DNA of 64,000 nt from DASYAE01 sp036501535. Lineage in GTDB: Bacteria > Actinomycetota > Actinomycetes > Streptomycetales > Catenulisporaceae. Where the stretch lies: contig DASYAE010000157.1 in assembly GCA_036501535.1 (NCBI GenBank), positions 62,001 to 126,000 of the forward strand. The letters run 5' to 3'. A program made the translations under genes and the position numbers. The notes under the pieces are model-generated. The model saw only the letters and a list, made by a program, of their open reading frames with translations. It did no database searches and had not been told where the DNA came from. Positions 25,431-33,558 of this stretch are shown piece by piece. Numbering within the stretch: the first letter of the stretch is position 1; every line of letters begins with the position of its first letter.

Positions 25431-28034
25431 GTGAGCCTCGAAGGGGACGCGAGCGACTCGCCGCCTGGCGCGGTCGCATCCGCGCACGCTTCGGACCGCG
25501 GCCCGGGGCCCGGCCCTGATCCCGGCGCCGATGACGGCGACGGCTCGCGCGCGCCCGCTGACGCCGAGCCCGGCCTCGACGGAGCCGTCCCCGGCTCCGA
25601 GTCCGTCCGCGATCCCGCGCCGAGCCGGACCCCGTATGAAGTCATCGTCGACGAGCCACCGGAGCCTCGCCGCATAAGACGGCCGCCGGACCTGATGCGG
25701 TTGCTTTTCGAGCCGGCGCTCATCATCGCCGTGGTGCTGCTGGCGATCCCCGGCTCGAACACGACCACCGGCTTCGAGTCGGACATCCACAACAGCATCA
25801 CGCTCGCGCCGCAGCTGTTCCTGTCCACGATCACGGCGCTGGCCAACGCGCTGACCATCGTCATCCCGGTGGGCCTCGCGGTGGAGCGGCTCTACCGGCG
25901 CGAGGGCAGGCGCGTCGCGGACGGCGTCATCGCGGCGGCGATCGCGTACCTCGCCGCGACCGGGCTGAACCTCTGGATCAGGTCGTCCGCATCGCCGCAC
26001 TGGCTCTCCGAAGTCCTGACGCGGCATCTGAACCAGCACACCACCACGCCTCCGCTGCACGTGTACATCGCCACCGTCGTCGCGTTCCTCACCATCGTCG
26101 GCTTCGGCGACCGGCCGACTCTGCAGACCTTCACCTGGTCGTGCGTGCTGGCCTACTCCGTGGCGACGGTCATCAACGGCGATAGCGCGCTGGTCGGCCT
26201 GATGGTCACCTTCCTTTACGGCCGTAGCGTCGCCTTCGCGTGGCGTTACGCGCGCGGCGTGGTTAATGCGAGGCCAACCGGCAGGGATGTGGTCTCTGCG
26301 CTCGCCGATGCCGGGCTTGAACCGAGCGCGTGTCGCTGGGTCACCGAGATCGAGGACGCCCGCCGCTACGAGGTGGACACCCGCGACGGCCGGTGCCTCG
26401 ACATCACCGTGCTCGACCGCGATAGGCAGGCCGTCGGCCTGGTGTACCGGCTCTATCGCCGCGTCAGGCTGCGCGGGCCCGCTCAACGCCGCAATCTGCT
26501 GTCCCTGCGTCGCGCTGTGGATCAGGAAGCGCTCATGTCCTACGCGCTGCGCGACGCAGGGATCCGCACGCCGCGCCTGATCTCTGTGCGAGAGCTGACT
26601 TCCGACGCGGCGATGCTCGCGTACGAGCGCATCGAGGGCGCCACGCTCGACAAGCTCGAGCCGGACCTGCTGACGAACGAGCTGCTGACCCGGATCTGGC
26701 GGGTGCAGCGCGAGATGCGGCTGCACCAGATGGCGCACCGCCGGTTCGCCCCGGACTCGGTGCTGGTCGACCGGGACGGCCAGGTCTGGCTGCTCGACCT
26801 GCGCAACGGCGAGATCGCCGCGAGCGAGCTGCAGACCCGCCTGGACACCGCCGAGCTGATGGCCGCGCTCGCGCTGCGCTTCGGGCCGGAGCGGACCGTG
26901 GAGGTCGGCGCGAAGGTGCTCGGCGCCGACGCGGTGGCCGGGGCGCTGCCGATGCTCCAGCCGGTCGTGCTGACCAGGACGACGCGGGCGGCCGTGCGAA
27001 AGTCGCGCAACCTGCTGCAGAACATCCGCGAGCACATCCTGATGCTCCAGCCGCAGGGCACCGACAGCTCCGCCGAGCCGGTGCATCTTGAGCGACTGCG
27101 GCCGCGCACCATCCTGACCGTCGCGGCCGGCTGCTTCGCCGCGTACCTGATCCTGTACCAGCTCTCCAACTACCACACGAATCCGATCGAGGTCGTCAGG
27201 TCCGCCTCACCGCTGTGGGTGTTTATCGCAGCAGTCGCATCGTTAGGCACATACGTTGCGGCAGGCATGGCGTTGACCGGTTTCGTGCCGGAGCGGCTGT
27301 CGAAGACGACGACGTTCGAGACGCAGGTCGCTGCGGGCTTCGTCTCGGTAGTCGCGCCCGCGGCTATAGGCGGCGTGGCGCTGAACACGCGTTACCTGCA
27401 GAAGCAGGGCATCGCTCCGGGCCCGGCAGTGGTCGCGGTCAGCGCTTCGCAGGCGGTCGGCTTCATCATGCACATCACGCTGATCGCCGTCTTCGGCTTC
27501 CTGGCCAGCACCGCGACCCCGGGCCACAGCATCGCGCCGTCGACCGTGCTGATCGCGATCGTGCTGTGCCTGGCCTTGGTGATCATGGTGATCGTGTCGG
27601 TGGCGCCGCTGCGCCGGCTGGCGATCAGGATGCTGGGCCCGTTCTTCGTCGGCACGCTGCCGCGGCTGCTCGACGTGGCGCAGAACCCGCGCAAACTGGC
27701 GACCGGTCTCGGCGGCACGCTCCTGCTGTCCCTGATGTACGCGCTCGCGCTCTGGGCCTCGATCAAGGCGGTGTACGCCGGCCATCCCCCGGTGGCCTAC
27801 GCGACTGCGGCGGTGGTGTTCCTGACCGCGCAGGCGGCCGGCTCGATCATCCCGACGCCCGGCGGCATCGGCGGCGTCGAGCTCGCGCTCGTGGCGGGGC
27901 TGACGACGGTGGCGGGGATGCCCAGCACCGAGGCATTCCCCGCCATGTTCCTCTTCCGTCTGCTGACCACGTACCTGCCGGTCATCCCTGGATGGATCAC
28001 CTTCACCCGGCTGCAACGCAAGGGCGTGATCTGA
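25431..28034 (+). CDS. Membrane protein: kinase-like domain fused to a flippase-like (LPG synthase TM, UPF0104) domain
   Basis: About 867 residues. An acidic disordered N-terminus (~65) is followed by a hydrophobic block of about six helices, then a soluble kinase-like domain (~330-510). Last comes an eight-helix lysylphosphatidylglycerol-synthase-TM/UPF0104 domain (PF03706-like) with GFVSVVAPAAIGG and SIIPTPGGIGGVE. The kinase-like part retains a catalytic-loop-like HRRFAPDSVLVD and DLRNGE where a kinase has HxD...N and DFG, so it may be a pseudokinase. GTG 25431 follows ACAGGA; GTG 25356 is an upstream alternative. Expected location is the plasma membrane, possibly in lipid or glycan translocation. 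The substrate is unknown. Confidence 0.75.
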   Translation: MSLEGDASDSPPGAVASAHASDRGPGPGPDPGADDGDGSRAPADAEPGLDGAVPGSESVRDPAPSRTPYEVIVDEPPEPRRIRRPPDLMRLLFEPALIIAVVLLAIPGSNTTTGFESDIHNSITLAPQLFLSTITALANALTIVIPVGLAVERLYRREGRRVADGVIAAAIAYLAATGLNLWIRSSASPHWLSEVLTRHLNQHTTTPPLHVYIATVVAFLTIVGFGDRPTLQTFTWSCVLAYSVATVINGDSALVGLMVTFLYGRSVAFAWRYARGVVNARPTGRDVVSALADAGLEPSACRWVTEIEDARRYEVDTRDGRCLDITVLDRDRQAVGLVYRLYRRVRLRGPAQRRNLLSLRRAVDQEALMSYALRDAGIRTPRLISVRELTSDAAMLAYERIEGATLDKLEPDLLTNELLTRIWRVQREMRLHQMAHRRFAPDSVLVDRDGQVWLLDLRNGEIAASELQTRLDTAELMAALALRFGPERTVEVGAKVLGADAVAGALPMLQPVVLTRTTRAAVRKSRNLLQNIREHILMLQPQGTDSSAEPVHLERLRPRTILTVAAGCFAAYLILYQLSNYHTNPIEVVRSASPLWVFIAAVASLGTYVAAGMALTGFVPERLSKTTTFETQVAAGFVSVVAPAAIGGVALNTRYLQKQGIAPGPAVVAVSASQAVGFIMHITLIAVFGFLASTATPGHSIAPSTVLIAIVLCLALVIMVIVSVAPLRRLAIRMLGPFFVGTLPRLLDVAQNPRKLATGLGGTLLLSLMYALALWASIKAVYAGHPPVAYATAAVVFLTAQAAGSIIPTPGGIGGVELALVAGLTTVAGMPSTEAFPAMFLFRLLTTYLPVIPGWITFTRLQRKGVI

Positions 28035-28076
28035 CTTCCCGGCTCCGGTGCTTAGCCACACTGCTCTGCCTATTGC

Positions 28077-28562
28077 CTACTGTGCGACGAGCTCCCGAGA
28101 CAGAGTGCTTGCGCGCTCCACGACAGCGGCGAGCACGCGGTGCGCCGTGGCCAGGTCGTCCTGGTCCATCTCGCCGTAGAGCCGGGCGGACGCCGCGCTC
28201 ACGGCCTGGCCCAGCCAGGCGAGCGTCTCACGGCCCGCGTCGGTGAGCTGCGCCGGTCCGGGGCCGTCCGGCGCGGTTCCGCCGGCCAGGCCGCGGGCCT
28301 CCAGCCCGCCCAGCAGGCGCACGGAGCCCGGCACGTCGAGCCTGAGCTGCCGCTGGGTGGCCAGGTACTCGTGCAGCAGGCGCGGCTCGGGGAACGGCCC
28401 GCGCGAGGCGAGCACGCGCAGCGCGATGAACTCGTCCGAGGTGAATCCGGTGGAGGCCAGCGCGCTCTCCAGCAGCGCCGCGACGGCGCCCTGGGCCTCG
28501 CCGATGTCCTGGCCGGACAGGGTCGGGGGTGTGGTCGGGTTCTGGAACGGGGTCGTGGACAC
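28077..28562 (-). CDS. MarR-like winged-helix protein (second of a pair)
   Basis: A 161-residue protein resembling a MarR regulator: TGFTSDEFIALRVLASRGPFPEPRLLHEYLATQ... then LTDAGRETLAWL and a C-terminal helix ASTLSRELVAQ. The recognition-helix region is less canonical than in the upstream neighbour. GTG 28562 follows TTGGAG; the longer frame upstream overlaps the neighbouring gene and is discarded. It lies 14 bp after the other MarR gene, forming an operon and possibly a heterodimer. Confidence 0.7.
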   Translation of the reverse strand: MSTTPFQNPTTPPTLSGQDIGEAQGAVAALLESALASTGFTSDEFIALRVLASRGPFPEPRLLHEYLATQRQLRLDVPGSVRLLGGLEARGLAGGTAPDGPGPAQLTDAGRETLAWLGQAVSAASARLYGEMDQDDLATAHRVLAAVVERASTLSRELVAQ

Positions 28563-28576
28563 GGCGTCACTCCAAT

Positions 28577-29020
28577 TCAGTCGCCCAGCAGGGCCTTCAG
28601 GGTGTCGATCAGGTCGCGGTGGGCCGGGCTCCCGGTCCCGCCGATCGGCGCGGTGAGCTCTTCCAGCAGCCCCCGCACCAGGCCGACGGCACGCCGCGCG
28701 GTGTCGGCGCCGAGGTCGGTCAGGATCAGCTGCACGGCCCGCGGATCGGCGGGGTGCTCCTCGCGGGCGAGGAACCCGGACCGCTCCATGGCCCGCACGA
28801 GCTTCGAGACGTAGATGGTGTCGAACCCCGCGACATCGGCCAGCTCCCGCTGGCTCGGCCGCGTGCCGGCCAGCGAGAGCCCGTAAAGCGGCGCGAGCAG
28901 GGTGTACTGAGCGTGCGTCAGCCCGAGCGGAGCAAGCTCCCGGTCGACCGCGGCGCGCCACTTGTTGGCGACGCGCCAGATCAGGTACCCGGCGGTGGGG
29001 TTCTCTACGGCTCCCGGCAT
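28577..29020 (-). CDS. MarR-family transcriptional regulator
   Basis: A 147-residue MarR regulator. The fold is clear: LTHAQYTLLAPLYGL, winged HTH PSQRELADVAGFDTIYVSKLVRAMERSGFLAREEHPADPRAVQLILTDLG, then the dimerisation helix. The DPRA(V)xL wing is typical. A perfect 17-bp palindrome lies 14 bp upstream of the ATG, overlapping the probable promoter, so autoregulation is likely. The efflux or enzyme target usually linked to MarR genes is not in the window. Confidence 0.85.
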   Translation of the reverse strand: MPGAVENPTAGYLIWRVANKWRAAVDRELAPLGLTHAQYTLLAPLYGLSLAGTRPSQRELADVAGFDTIYVSKLVRAMERSGFLAREEHPADPRAVQLILTDLGADTARRAVGLVRGLLEELTAPIGGTGSPAHRDLIDTLKALLGD

Positions 29021-29033
29021 GACTATAGATTAC

Positions 29034-29055
29034 ATGGCAATTATTGCCATGGCAA
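29034..29055. promoter_or_regulatory. Overlapping MarR operator palindromes
   Basis: ATGGCAATTATTGCCAT (29034-29050) is a perfect 8+1+8 palindrome. It overlaps a second palindrome, TTGCCATGGCAA (29044-29055), giving three half-sites of ATGGCAA type. AT-rich promoter-like sequence flanks it. Its place directly ahead of the MarR gene marks it as the autoregulatory operator. Confidence 0.75.
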
Positions 29056-29085
29056 CTATAAGAGTAGGGGCACGCACACAGAAGA

Positions 29086-29134
29086 GCGCCCGGCGCAGCC
29101 GCCTCCGATGAGGAGAAGCGGCCACGCCGGGCGC
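29086..29134 (-). terminator. Hairpin after moeZ
   Basis: GCGCCCGGCG (29086-29095) and CGCCGGGCGC (29125-29134) form a perfect 10-bp stem across a 29-nt loop. It lies about 40 nt downstream of the moeZ stop, and the minus-strand transcript continues into TCTTCTGTG. A terminator is likely, though the long loop makes it imperfect. Confidence 0.45.
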
Positions 29135-29171
29135 CGACGGCCTGACGCCGCCTATCGCCTAGCCCTGATAC

Positions 29172-30365
29172 TTAGTAGACAGGCTTCTGCGGCTCGATCT
29201 GGTTGACCCAGCCGATCACGCCCGACGCCACGTGTACCGCGTCCGAGAAGCCCGCGTTCTTCACGATCGCCAGGCACTCGGCCGAGCGCACGCCGCTCTT
29301 GCAGTGCAGCACGATCCGCTTGTCCTGCGGCAGGCCCGCCAGCGCGGTGCCCATCACGAACTCGTTCTTCGGGATCAGCGTCGAGCCGGGGATGGAGACG
29401 ATCTCGTACTCGGCCGGCTCGCGCACGTCGATGATGGCGATGTTCTGGCCCTCGTCGATCCACTGCTTGAGCGTGGCCGGGGTGATCGTGGAGTCCTTGG
29501 CCGCCTCGACCGCCTCGTCCGAGACCACGCCGCAGAACGCCTCGTAGTCGACCAGCTCGGTGACCGTCGGGTTCTTGCCGCAGACCGCGCACTCGGGGTC
29601 CTTGCGCACCCTGACCGAGCGGTAGGTCATCTCCAGCGCGTCGTAGATCATCAGCCGGCCGACCAGCGGCTCGCCGATCCCGGTCAGCAGCTTGATCGCC
29701 TCGGTCACCTGGATCGCGCCGATCGAACCGCACAGCACGCCGAGCACGCCGCCCTCGGCGCAGGACGGGACCATGCCGGGGGGCGGGGGCTCCGGGTACA
29801 GGCAGCGGTAGCAGGGGCCGTACTCGGACCAGAACACCGACGCCTGGCCGTCGAAGCGGTAGATCGAGCCCCAGATGTACGGCTTGTTGAGCAGTACGCA
29901 CGCGTCGTTCACCAGGTACCTGGTGGCGAAGTTGTCGGTGCCGTCGACGATCAGGTCGTACTGCGCGAACAGCTCCATCACGTTGTCGGCCTCGAGCCGC
30001 TCCTCGTGCAGGACCACGTTCACGTACGGGTTGATCTCGCGCACCGAGTCGCGTGCCGACTCGGCCTTGGACCGCCCGATGTCGGACTGGCCGTGGATGA
30101 TCTGGCGCTGCAGGTTCGACTCGTCCACCGTGTCGAACTCGACGATGCCGAGCGTCCCGACGCCGGCCGCGGCCAGGTACATCAGCGTCGGCGAGCCGAG
30201 ACCGCCGGCGCCGACACACAGCACCTTCGCGTTCTTCAGCCGCTTCTGGCCGTCCATGGCGACGTCCGGGATGATCAGGTGGCGCGAGTACCGGCGCACC
30301 TCGTCGACGGTCAGCTCGTCGGCCGGTTCGACCAACGGAGGCAGCTTGGCAGGCGCTGCGGTCAC
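29172..30365 (-). CDS. moeZ: MoeZ: adenylyltransferase/sulfurtransferase
   Basis: A 397-residue fusion of an E1-like ThiF/MoeB domain and a C-terminal rhodanese domain. The adenylation site shows GAGGLG (52-57), NLQRQIIH and DGTDNFATRYLVND. Zinc knuckles are CYRC and CAVC. The rhodanese active site is HCKSGVRS (Cys355). MoeZ activates the C-terminal glycine of sulfur carriers (CysO, MoaD-type, ThiS-type) and loads sulfur for cysteine, molybdopterin or thio-compound synthesis. GTG 30365 follows GAGGGGAC; the longer frame upstream is rejected. Confidence 0.93.
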   Translation of the reverse strand: MTAAPAKLPPLVEPADELTVDEVRRYSRHLIIPDVAMDGQKRLKNAKVLCVGAGGLGSPTLMYLAAAGVGTLGIVEFDTVDESNLQRQIIHGQSDIGRSKAESARDSVREINPYVNVVLHEERLEADNVMELFAQYDLIVDGTDNFATRYLVNDACVLLNKPYIWGSIYRFDGQASVFWSEYGPCYRCLYPEPPPPGMVPSCAEGGVLGVLCGSIGAIQVTEAIKLLTGIGEPLVGRLMIYDALEMTYRSVRVRKDPECAVCGKNPTVTELVDYEAFCGVVSDEAVEAAKDSTITPATLKQWIDEGQNIAIIDVREPAEYEIVSIPGSTLIPKNEFVMGTALAGLPQDKRIVLHCKSGVRSAECLAIVKNAGFSDAVHVASGVIGWVNQIEPQKPVY

Positions 30366-30562
30366 AGCCGTCCCCTCACTCGTGGTTGCATGTGAAACCC
30401 ATCGCTGACAACCGTGCCACGTCCGGCGGCATTCCCGAAATGTTCCGCGACGCTCCGCGCACCCTGCGCATCCGCGCACGGCGGCCGTCCGCGCCGGGCG
30501 AGCGCCGCCGGAGCGGAGTAGCTGCGGTAATCAGGCGGCCGATTGTGGGTAGTGGGCGCACC

Positions 30563-30823
30563 ATGACCGATGCACAGATCCCCGCCGGCAACACCGTCCC
30601 TCCCGAGGCCGACGAGGCCGAGGCGGCCGAGCGCTTCCTCGAGACGCAGCCGCACGAGACTCCGGTCGAGGGGCCCGTGGACGAGGCCGGGGAGGCCGAG
30701 GACGTGGCGCAGGCGCGCGAGGCGGCCGATCCCGCGAACGTGGAGATCCCGCCGGAGGCCGATCCGGCCGACGCGATGGAGCAGGCCGCGCCCGTGCCGG
30801 TCGACGAGGACGAATACCGCTGA
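30563..30823 (+). CDS. Small acidic protein with a duplicated PPEADxA motif
   Basis: An 86-residue, strongly acidic Ala/Glu/Pro-rich protein ending VPVDEDEYR. The segment PPEADEAEAAERF recurs as PPEADPADAMEQ. This ending and duplication resemble small acidic proteins I associate with Streptomyces moeZ/TetR neighbourhoods. It has no cysteine or membrane segment and is probably disordered. The ribosome-binding site is weak. The function is unknown. Confidence 0.6.
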   Translation: MTDAQIPAGNTVPPEADEAEAAERFLETQPHETPVEGPVDEAGEAEDVAQAREAADPANVEIPPEADPADAMEQAAPVPVDEDEYR

Positions 30824-30955
30824 CCCGGCCGGCCGCCGGAAGCCGCCACGTGCACAAGCGCGAACCGTCGCGCCGAGAGGCTGTCATCGCGAAGCTACTC
30901 GCGCGTAGGATGCTATGTGCCTTACCTTCTCCACCGCGCGATTGACAGAGGCACC

Positions 30956-31588
30956 GTGACTTCAGCCGAAACGCTCTACAACGCCGACGACCGCCCGAGG
31001 TCGGCCCGGCTGCCCAGGCTGGCCCGGCGCAATCAGCTTCTGGGCGCCGCGCAGGAAGTGTTCGTCGCCCAGGGCTACCACGCCGCCGCGATGGACGACA
31101 TCGCGGACCGTGCCGGGGTGTCCAAGCCGGTGCTCTACCAGCACTTCCCGGGCAAACTCGACCTCTACCTCGCGCTGCTCGACCAGCACTGCGAGACGCT
31201 CGTCGAGGCGGTGCGCGCCGCGCTCGAGTCGACCAGCGAGAACAAGCTCCGGGTCGCGGCCACCATGGACGCGTACTTCAGCTTCGTCGAGCACGAGAGC
31301 GGCGCGTTCCGCCTGGTGTTCGAGTCGGACCTGACCAACGAGACGGCCGTGCGCGAGCGGGTCAACCGGGCCGAGCTGGACTGCGCGAGGCTGATCAGCG
31401 CGGTCATCGCCGAGGACACCGGGCTCGGCCCGGAGGAGTCGATGGTGCTGGCCGTCGGGCTGACCGGGATCTCGCAGGTGACCGCGCGCTACTGGCTCGC
31501 CGCCGGGATGCCGGTCACGAAGGACGCGGCGACCAGGCTGATCTCCCAACTGGCCTGGCGCGGCATCGCCGGCTACCCGCACAGGTAG
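30956..31588 (+). CDS. TetR-family regulator, FasR (Rv3208)-like
   Basis: A 210-residue TetR regulator. The HTH is canonical: RRNQLLGAAQEVFVAQGYHAAAMDDIADRAGVSKPVLYQHFPGKLDLYLALLD. The ligand domain continues FFxFVEHESGAFRLVFESD. By eye it is very close to mycobacterial FasR (Rv3208), which controls fatty-acid synthase genes, and it is likewise followed by a DUF3107 gene. GTG 30956 follows AGAGG. Whether it binds the acyl-CoA-gene palindromes elsewhere in this window is open. Confidence 0.85.
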   Translation: MTSAETLYNADDRPRSARLPRLARRNQLLGAAQEVFVAQGYHAAAMDDIADRAGVSKPVLYQHFPGKLDLYLALLDQHCETLVEAVRAALESTSENKLRVAATMDAYFSFVEHESGAFRLVFESDLTNETAVRERVNRAELDCARLISAVIAEDTGLGPEESMVLAVGLTGISQVTARYWLAAGMPVTKDAATRLISQLAWRGIAGYPHR

Positions 31589-31726
31589 CCGAGCCCTCCG
31601 CCGCAGCCCGCTCCACGGCGCGCTCAGGTACGCCGGACGGAGGATCGCGCCCGGCGGCCGATCAACCGCGCCCCCGCGACCACGTACGCTTGAGCCCGCC
31701 TGTTCGACGACGTGGAGGGAACCACC

Positions 31727-31951
31727 GTGGAGATCAAGATCGGCATCCAGCACGCGGGCCGGGAACTGGCCCTCGAGTCCGACCTGACGACGGAGGAGAT
31801 CGAGAAGACCGTCCTCGCCGCGCTCTCCGGGAAGACCGGGCTGCTGGTGCTGGCCGACGAGAAGGGCCGCAAGGTGCTCGTGCCGTCAGACCGGCTCGCC
31901 TACGTCGAGATCGGCGAGCCCACCGCCCGGCGGGTCGGCTTCGGGGCCTGA
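31727..31951 (+). CDS. DUF3107 family protein
   Basis: A 74-residue protein, VEIKIGIQHAGRELALESDLTTEEIEKTVLAAL...YVEIGEPTARRVGFGA, matching actinobacterial DUF3107 (TB9.4, Rv3208A). GTG 31727 lies six nucleotides after GGAGGGA. Its position straight after the FasR-like gene is conserved with mycobacteria. The biochemical role is unknown. Confidence 0.88.
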   Translation: MEIKIGIQHAGRELALESDLTTEEIEKTVLAALSGKTGLLVLADEKGRKVLVPSDRLAYVEIGEPTARRVGFGA

Positions 31952-31958
31952 CGGAGCC

Positions 31959-31988
31959 TCAGGGGGTCCGAGGCCTCGGACCCCCTGA
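31959..31988 (+). terminator. Terminator after DUF3107
   Basis: TCAGGGGGTCCGAGG and its exact complement abut as a 30-bp perfect palindrome. It folds into a 12-bp stem (31959-31970 with 31977-31988) and a 6-nt loop. It begins seven bases after the DUF3107 stop codon. There is no U-tract, so termination may need Rho. Confidence 0.6.
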
Positions 31989-32057
31989 TGAGCGCAGCCG
32001 ACGCGATCGGGTCATCCATCGCTGCGCCAGGGCTACAGCTGACGTAGCGTCTGAAGC

Positions 32058-32324
32058 GTGAACGCGCATGAGCTGCTCCAGTTCGCCGTGCTCGGCCTCG
32101 TGGTCGGCGCGCTCGGCGCGCTCGCCGTGCCGGGAAGGCCACTCGCGCGGTTCCTGGTCGTGCCGGGGCTCGGCGTCGGCGGCGCGCTGCTCGGCGGCCT
32201 GTTGGCATCGCTCGTGCTCAGCTCGACGGTGCCGAGGGCGCACTTCGGCGTCGCCGCGGCCATCTGCCTGCTGATCGTCGGCGGCTACGCGCTGCACCGG
32301 CGGTCCCAGTACCTGCCGCACTGA
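32058..32324 (+). CDS. Small multi-pass membrane protein
   Basis: An 88-residue hydrophobic protein with three likely transmembrane helices (LLQFAVLGLVVGALGALAV, FLVVPGLGVGGALLGGLLASLVL, FGVAAAICLLIVGGYAL) and a short basic tail HRRSQYLPH. The Gly-rich helices resemble GlsB/YeaQ-type stress membrane proteins, but I cannot make a firm assignment. It starts at GTG and stands alone between DUF3107 and a convergent gene. Confidence 0.6.
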   Translation: MNAHELLQFAVLGLVVGALGALAVPGRPLARFLVVPGLGVGGALLGGLLASLVLSSTVPRAHFGVAAAICLLIVGGYALHRRSQYLPH

Positions 32325-32373
32325 CACTGACCGCGATAGGCCGATCAGCGCCGGCGTGCGGCCTTAAGCGGCT

Positions 32374-32997
32374 CTAATCCGCAGCCGCCCGGCCGAGTCC
32401 GAGCTCGGCGAGCCGGGCCGCGTGCGCCAGCGCCAGCCGGTCGGCCAGCTCCGGATAGCGCTGCGCGCCGAAGATCCGGGCCATCACGATCGACTCCCCG
32501 GCCAGCCGCCGGCCCCACAGCGCCAGCCGGGCGGCGAGGACCGGATCGCCGGCGAGCGCGGCACGGATCCGCTCGATCGGCAGCACCGGCACCGCCGCGC
32601 GAGCGTCCACGGGCTCGGCCTCGCCCTCGGCCTTGTCCGCGTCGTCGCCGAGCGCGCCGAACAGCTCGTCGCTCATCACGCCGCACAGGTCGGCGGCCAC
32701 CAGGCCCTCCCACCAGTCGGCGGTCGCCGTTCGGCGGCGCGCGTCGTCGACCGCGGCGGCCGGGCCCTCGACCGCCGCCGCGGCATCGGGCGGCGACTCG
32801 CCGGCGATGCCGAGCCGGTCGAGGGCGCCGCGAAGGCGCCGGTAGCGGCCGTCGACCGCGTGGGCGACGGCGAGCCGGTCGGCCAGCCCCGGAGCCAACG
32901 GAGCCAGTGCGGCCAAGCGTTCGAACTCGGTAAGCGCCGCGTAGAGGGCCGCAGCGCGAAGGTCGGTTCCCCCGGCAGGGACCACGTGATCCACCAC
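32374..32997 (-). CDS. Ferritin-fold domain protein
   Basis: A 207-residue, largely helical protein: ALYAALTEFERLAALAPLAPGLADRLAVAHAVDGRYRRLRGALDRLG ... ADWWEGLVAADLCGVMSDELF ... YPELADRLALAHAARLAELGLG. This fits the actinobacterial ferritin-like fold proteins found beside the rhlE-type DEAD-box helicase. Glutamates and histidines that could bind a di-iron centre are present (FE..., AHAVD), but I cannot verify a site. GTG 32997 is used; there is no clear ribosome-binding site. Divergent from the helicase. Confidence 0.6.
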   Translation of the reverse strand: MVDHVVPAGGTDLRAAALYAALTEFERLAALAPLAPGLADRLAVAHAVDGRYRRLRGALDRLGIAGESPPDAAAAVEGPAAAVDDARRRTATADWWEGLVAADLCGVMSDELFGALGDDADKAEGEAEPVDARAAVPVLPIERIRAALAGDPVLAARLALWGRRLAGESIVMARIFGAQRYPELADRLALAHAARLAELGLGRAAAD

Positions 32998-33390
32998 GCT
33001 ACGCAGCGTACTCGTTTGCGGCGCTGGCAGCTGGTAACATGATGAGTGGAATGCGCTGGCGGCACCGACGACCGCCGGCCCGGATTGCCCGGTCGGCCGA
33101 AACGAAACCCGATCGGCTCCGACCGCATGGCTTGCCCACCGAAGACGACGGCAGCAGCCCTGCGAAGGCCTGGCGGTCCAGCCGGGCGGCACCGAAGGCG
33201 GCGCTAAGGCGCCCCGCGCGGAACCGCCCCGGACCCGGAACGCCCGGCCGGCCCGGCTCACGAGCCGAAGACGCGTACTGCGCACGGCGGGGCGGATTCA
33301 CCCGAATTCCCTCCTCACAGGTCCGGCGCGCGCCGAACGGCTGCCCACACCCGGCCACTCCCGCCGTCGCCGAGACGAAGAGGTAAGACC
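32998..33390 (+). promoter_or_regulatory. Long leader/divergent promoter region of the DEAD-box helicase gene
   Basis: About 390 bp without a convincing gene between the ferritin-fold and helicase genes. A 115-codon frame (33039-33386, Arg/Pro-rich, not protein-like) ends at a TAA four bases before the probable ATC start of the helicase, so coupling is possible. Long leaders are common for cold-inducible DEAD-box helicases. No clear promoter can be named by eye. Confidence 0.4.
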
Positions 33391-33558
33391 ATCAGCAACC
33401 AGAACGAATCCGAGCGCACCGAAACCGGGACCGCGACCGAGCCGATCGAGACTGCGACAACCGAAGCCGCACCGATCGACACAGCACCGATCGACACTGC
33501 ATCGACCGAGACAGCGTCGACCGAGACAGCGTCCCTCGAGGCAGAGTCCCTCGAAACC
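33391..33558 (+). other. Probable N-terminal extension of the helicase from an ATC start codon
   Basis: Fifty-six sense codons lie in frame with the helicase upstream of its first GTG. They encode (I/M)SNQNESERTETGT..., then an IDTAP-IDTAS-TETAS-TETAS-LEAES repeat. The frame contains no ATG, GTG or TTG before 33559. ATC at 33391 lies seven bases after AAGAGG (33378-33383), and an N-terminus SNQNESERTE looks natural. Either an ATC codon is used, the base at 33393 is a sequence error or mutation, or translation begins at GTG 33559. Confidence 0.5.

Noticed and set aside
25236..27176. 646-codon minus-strand frame opposite the flippase-like gene
   Set aside because: His/Gln/Arg-rich antisense shadow of a clearly coding plus-strand membrane protein.
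33039..33386. 115-codon plus-strand frame before the helicase as a gene
   Set aside because: The Arg/Pro/Ala-rich composition is typical of shadow frames in high-GC DNA and no family is recognisable; kept only as a possible leader frame.
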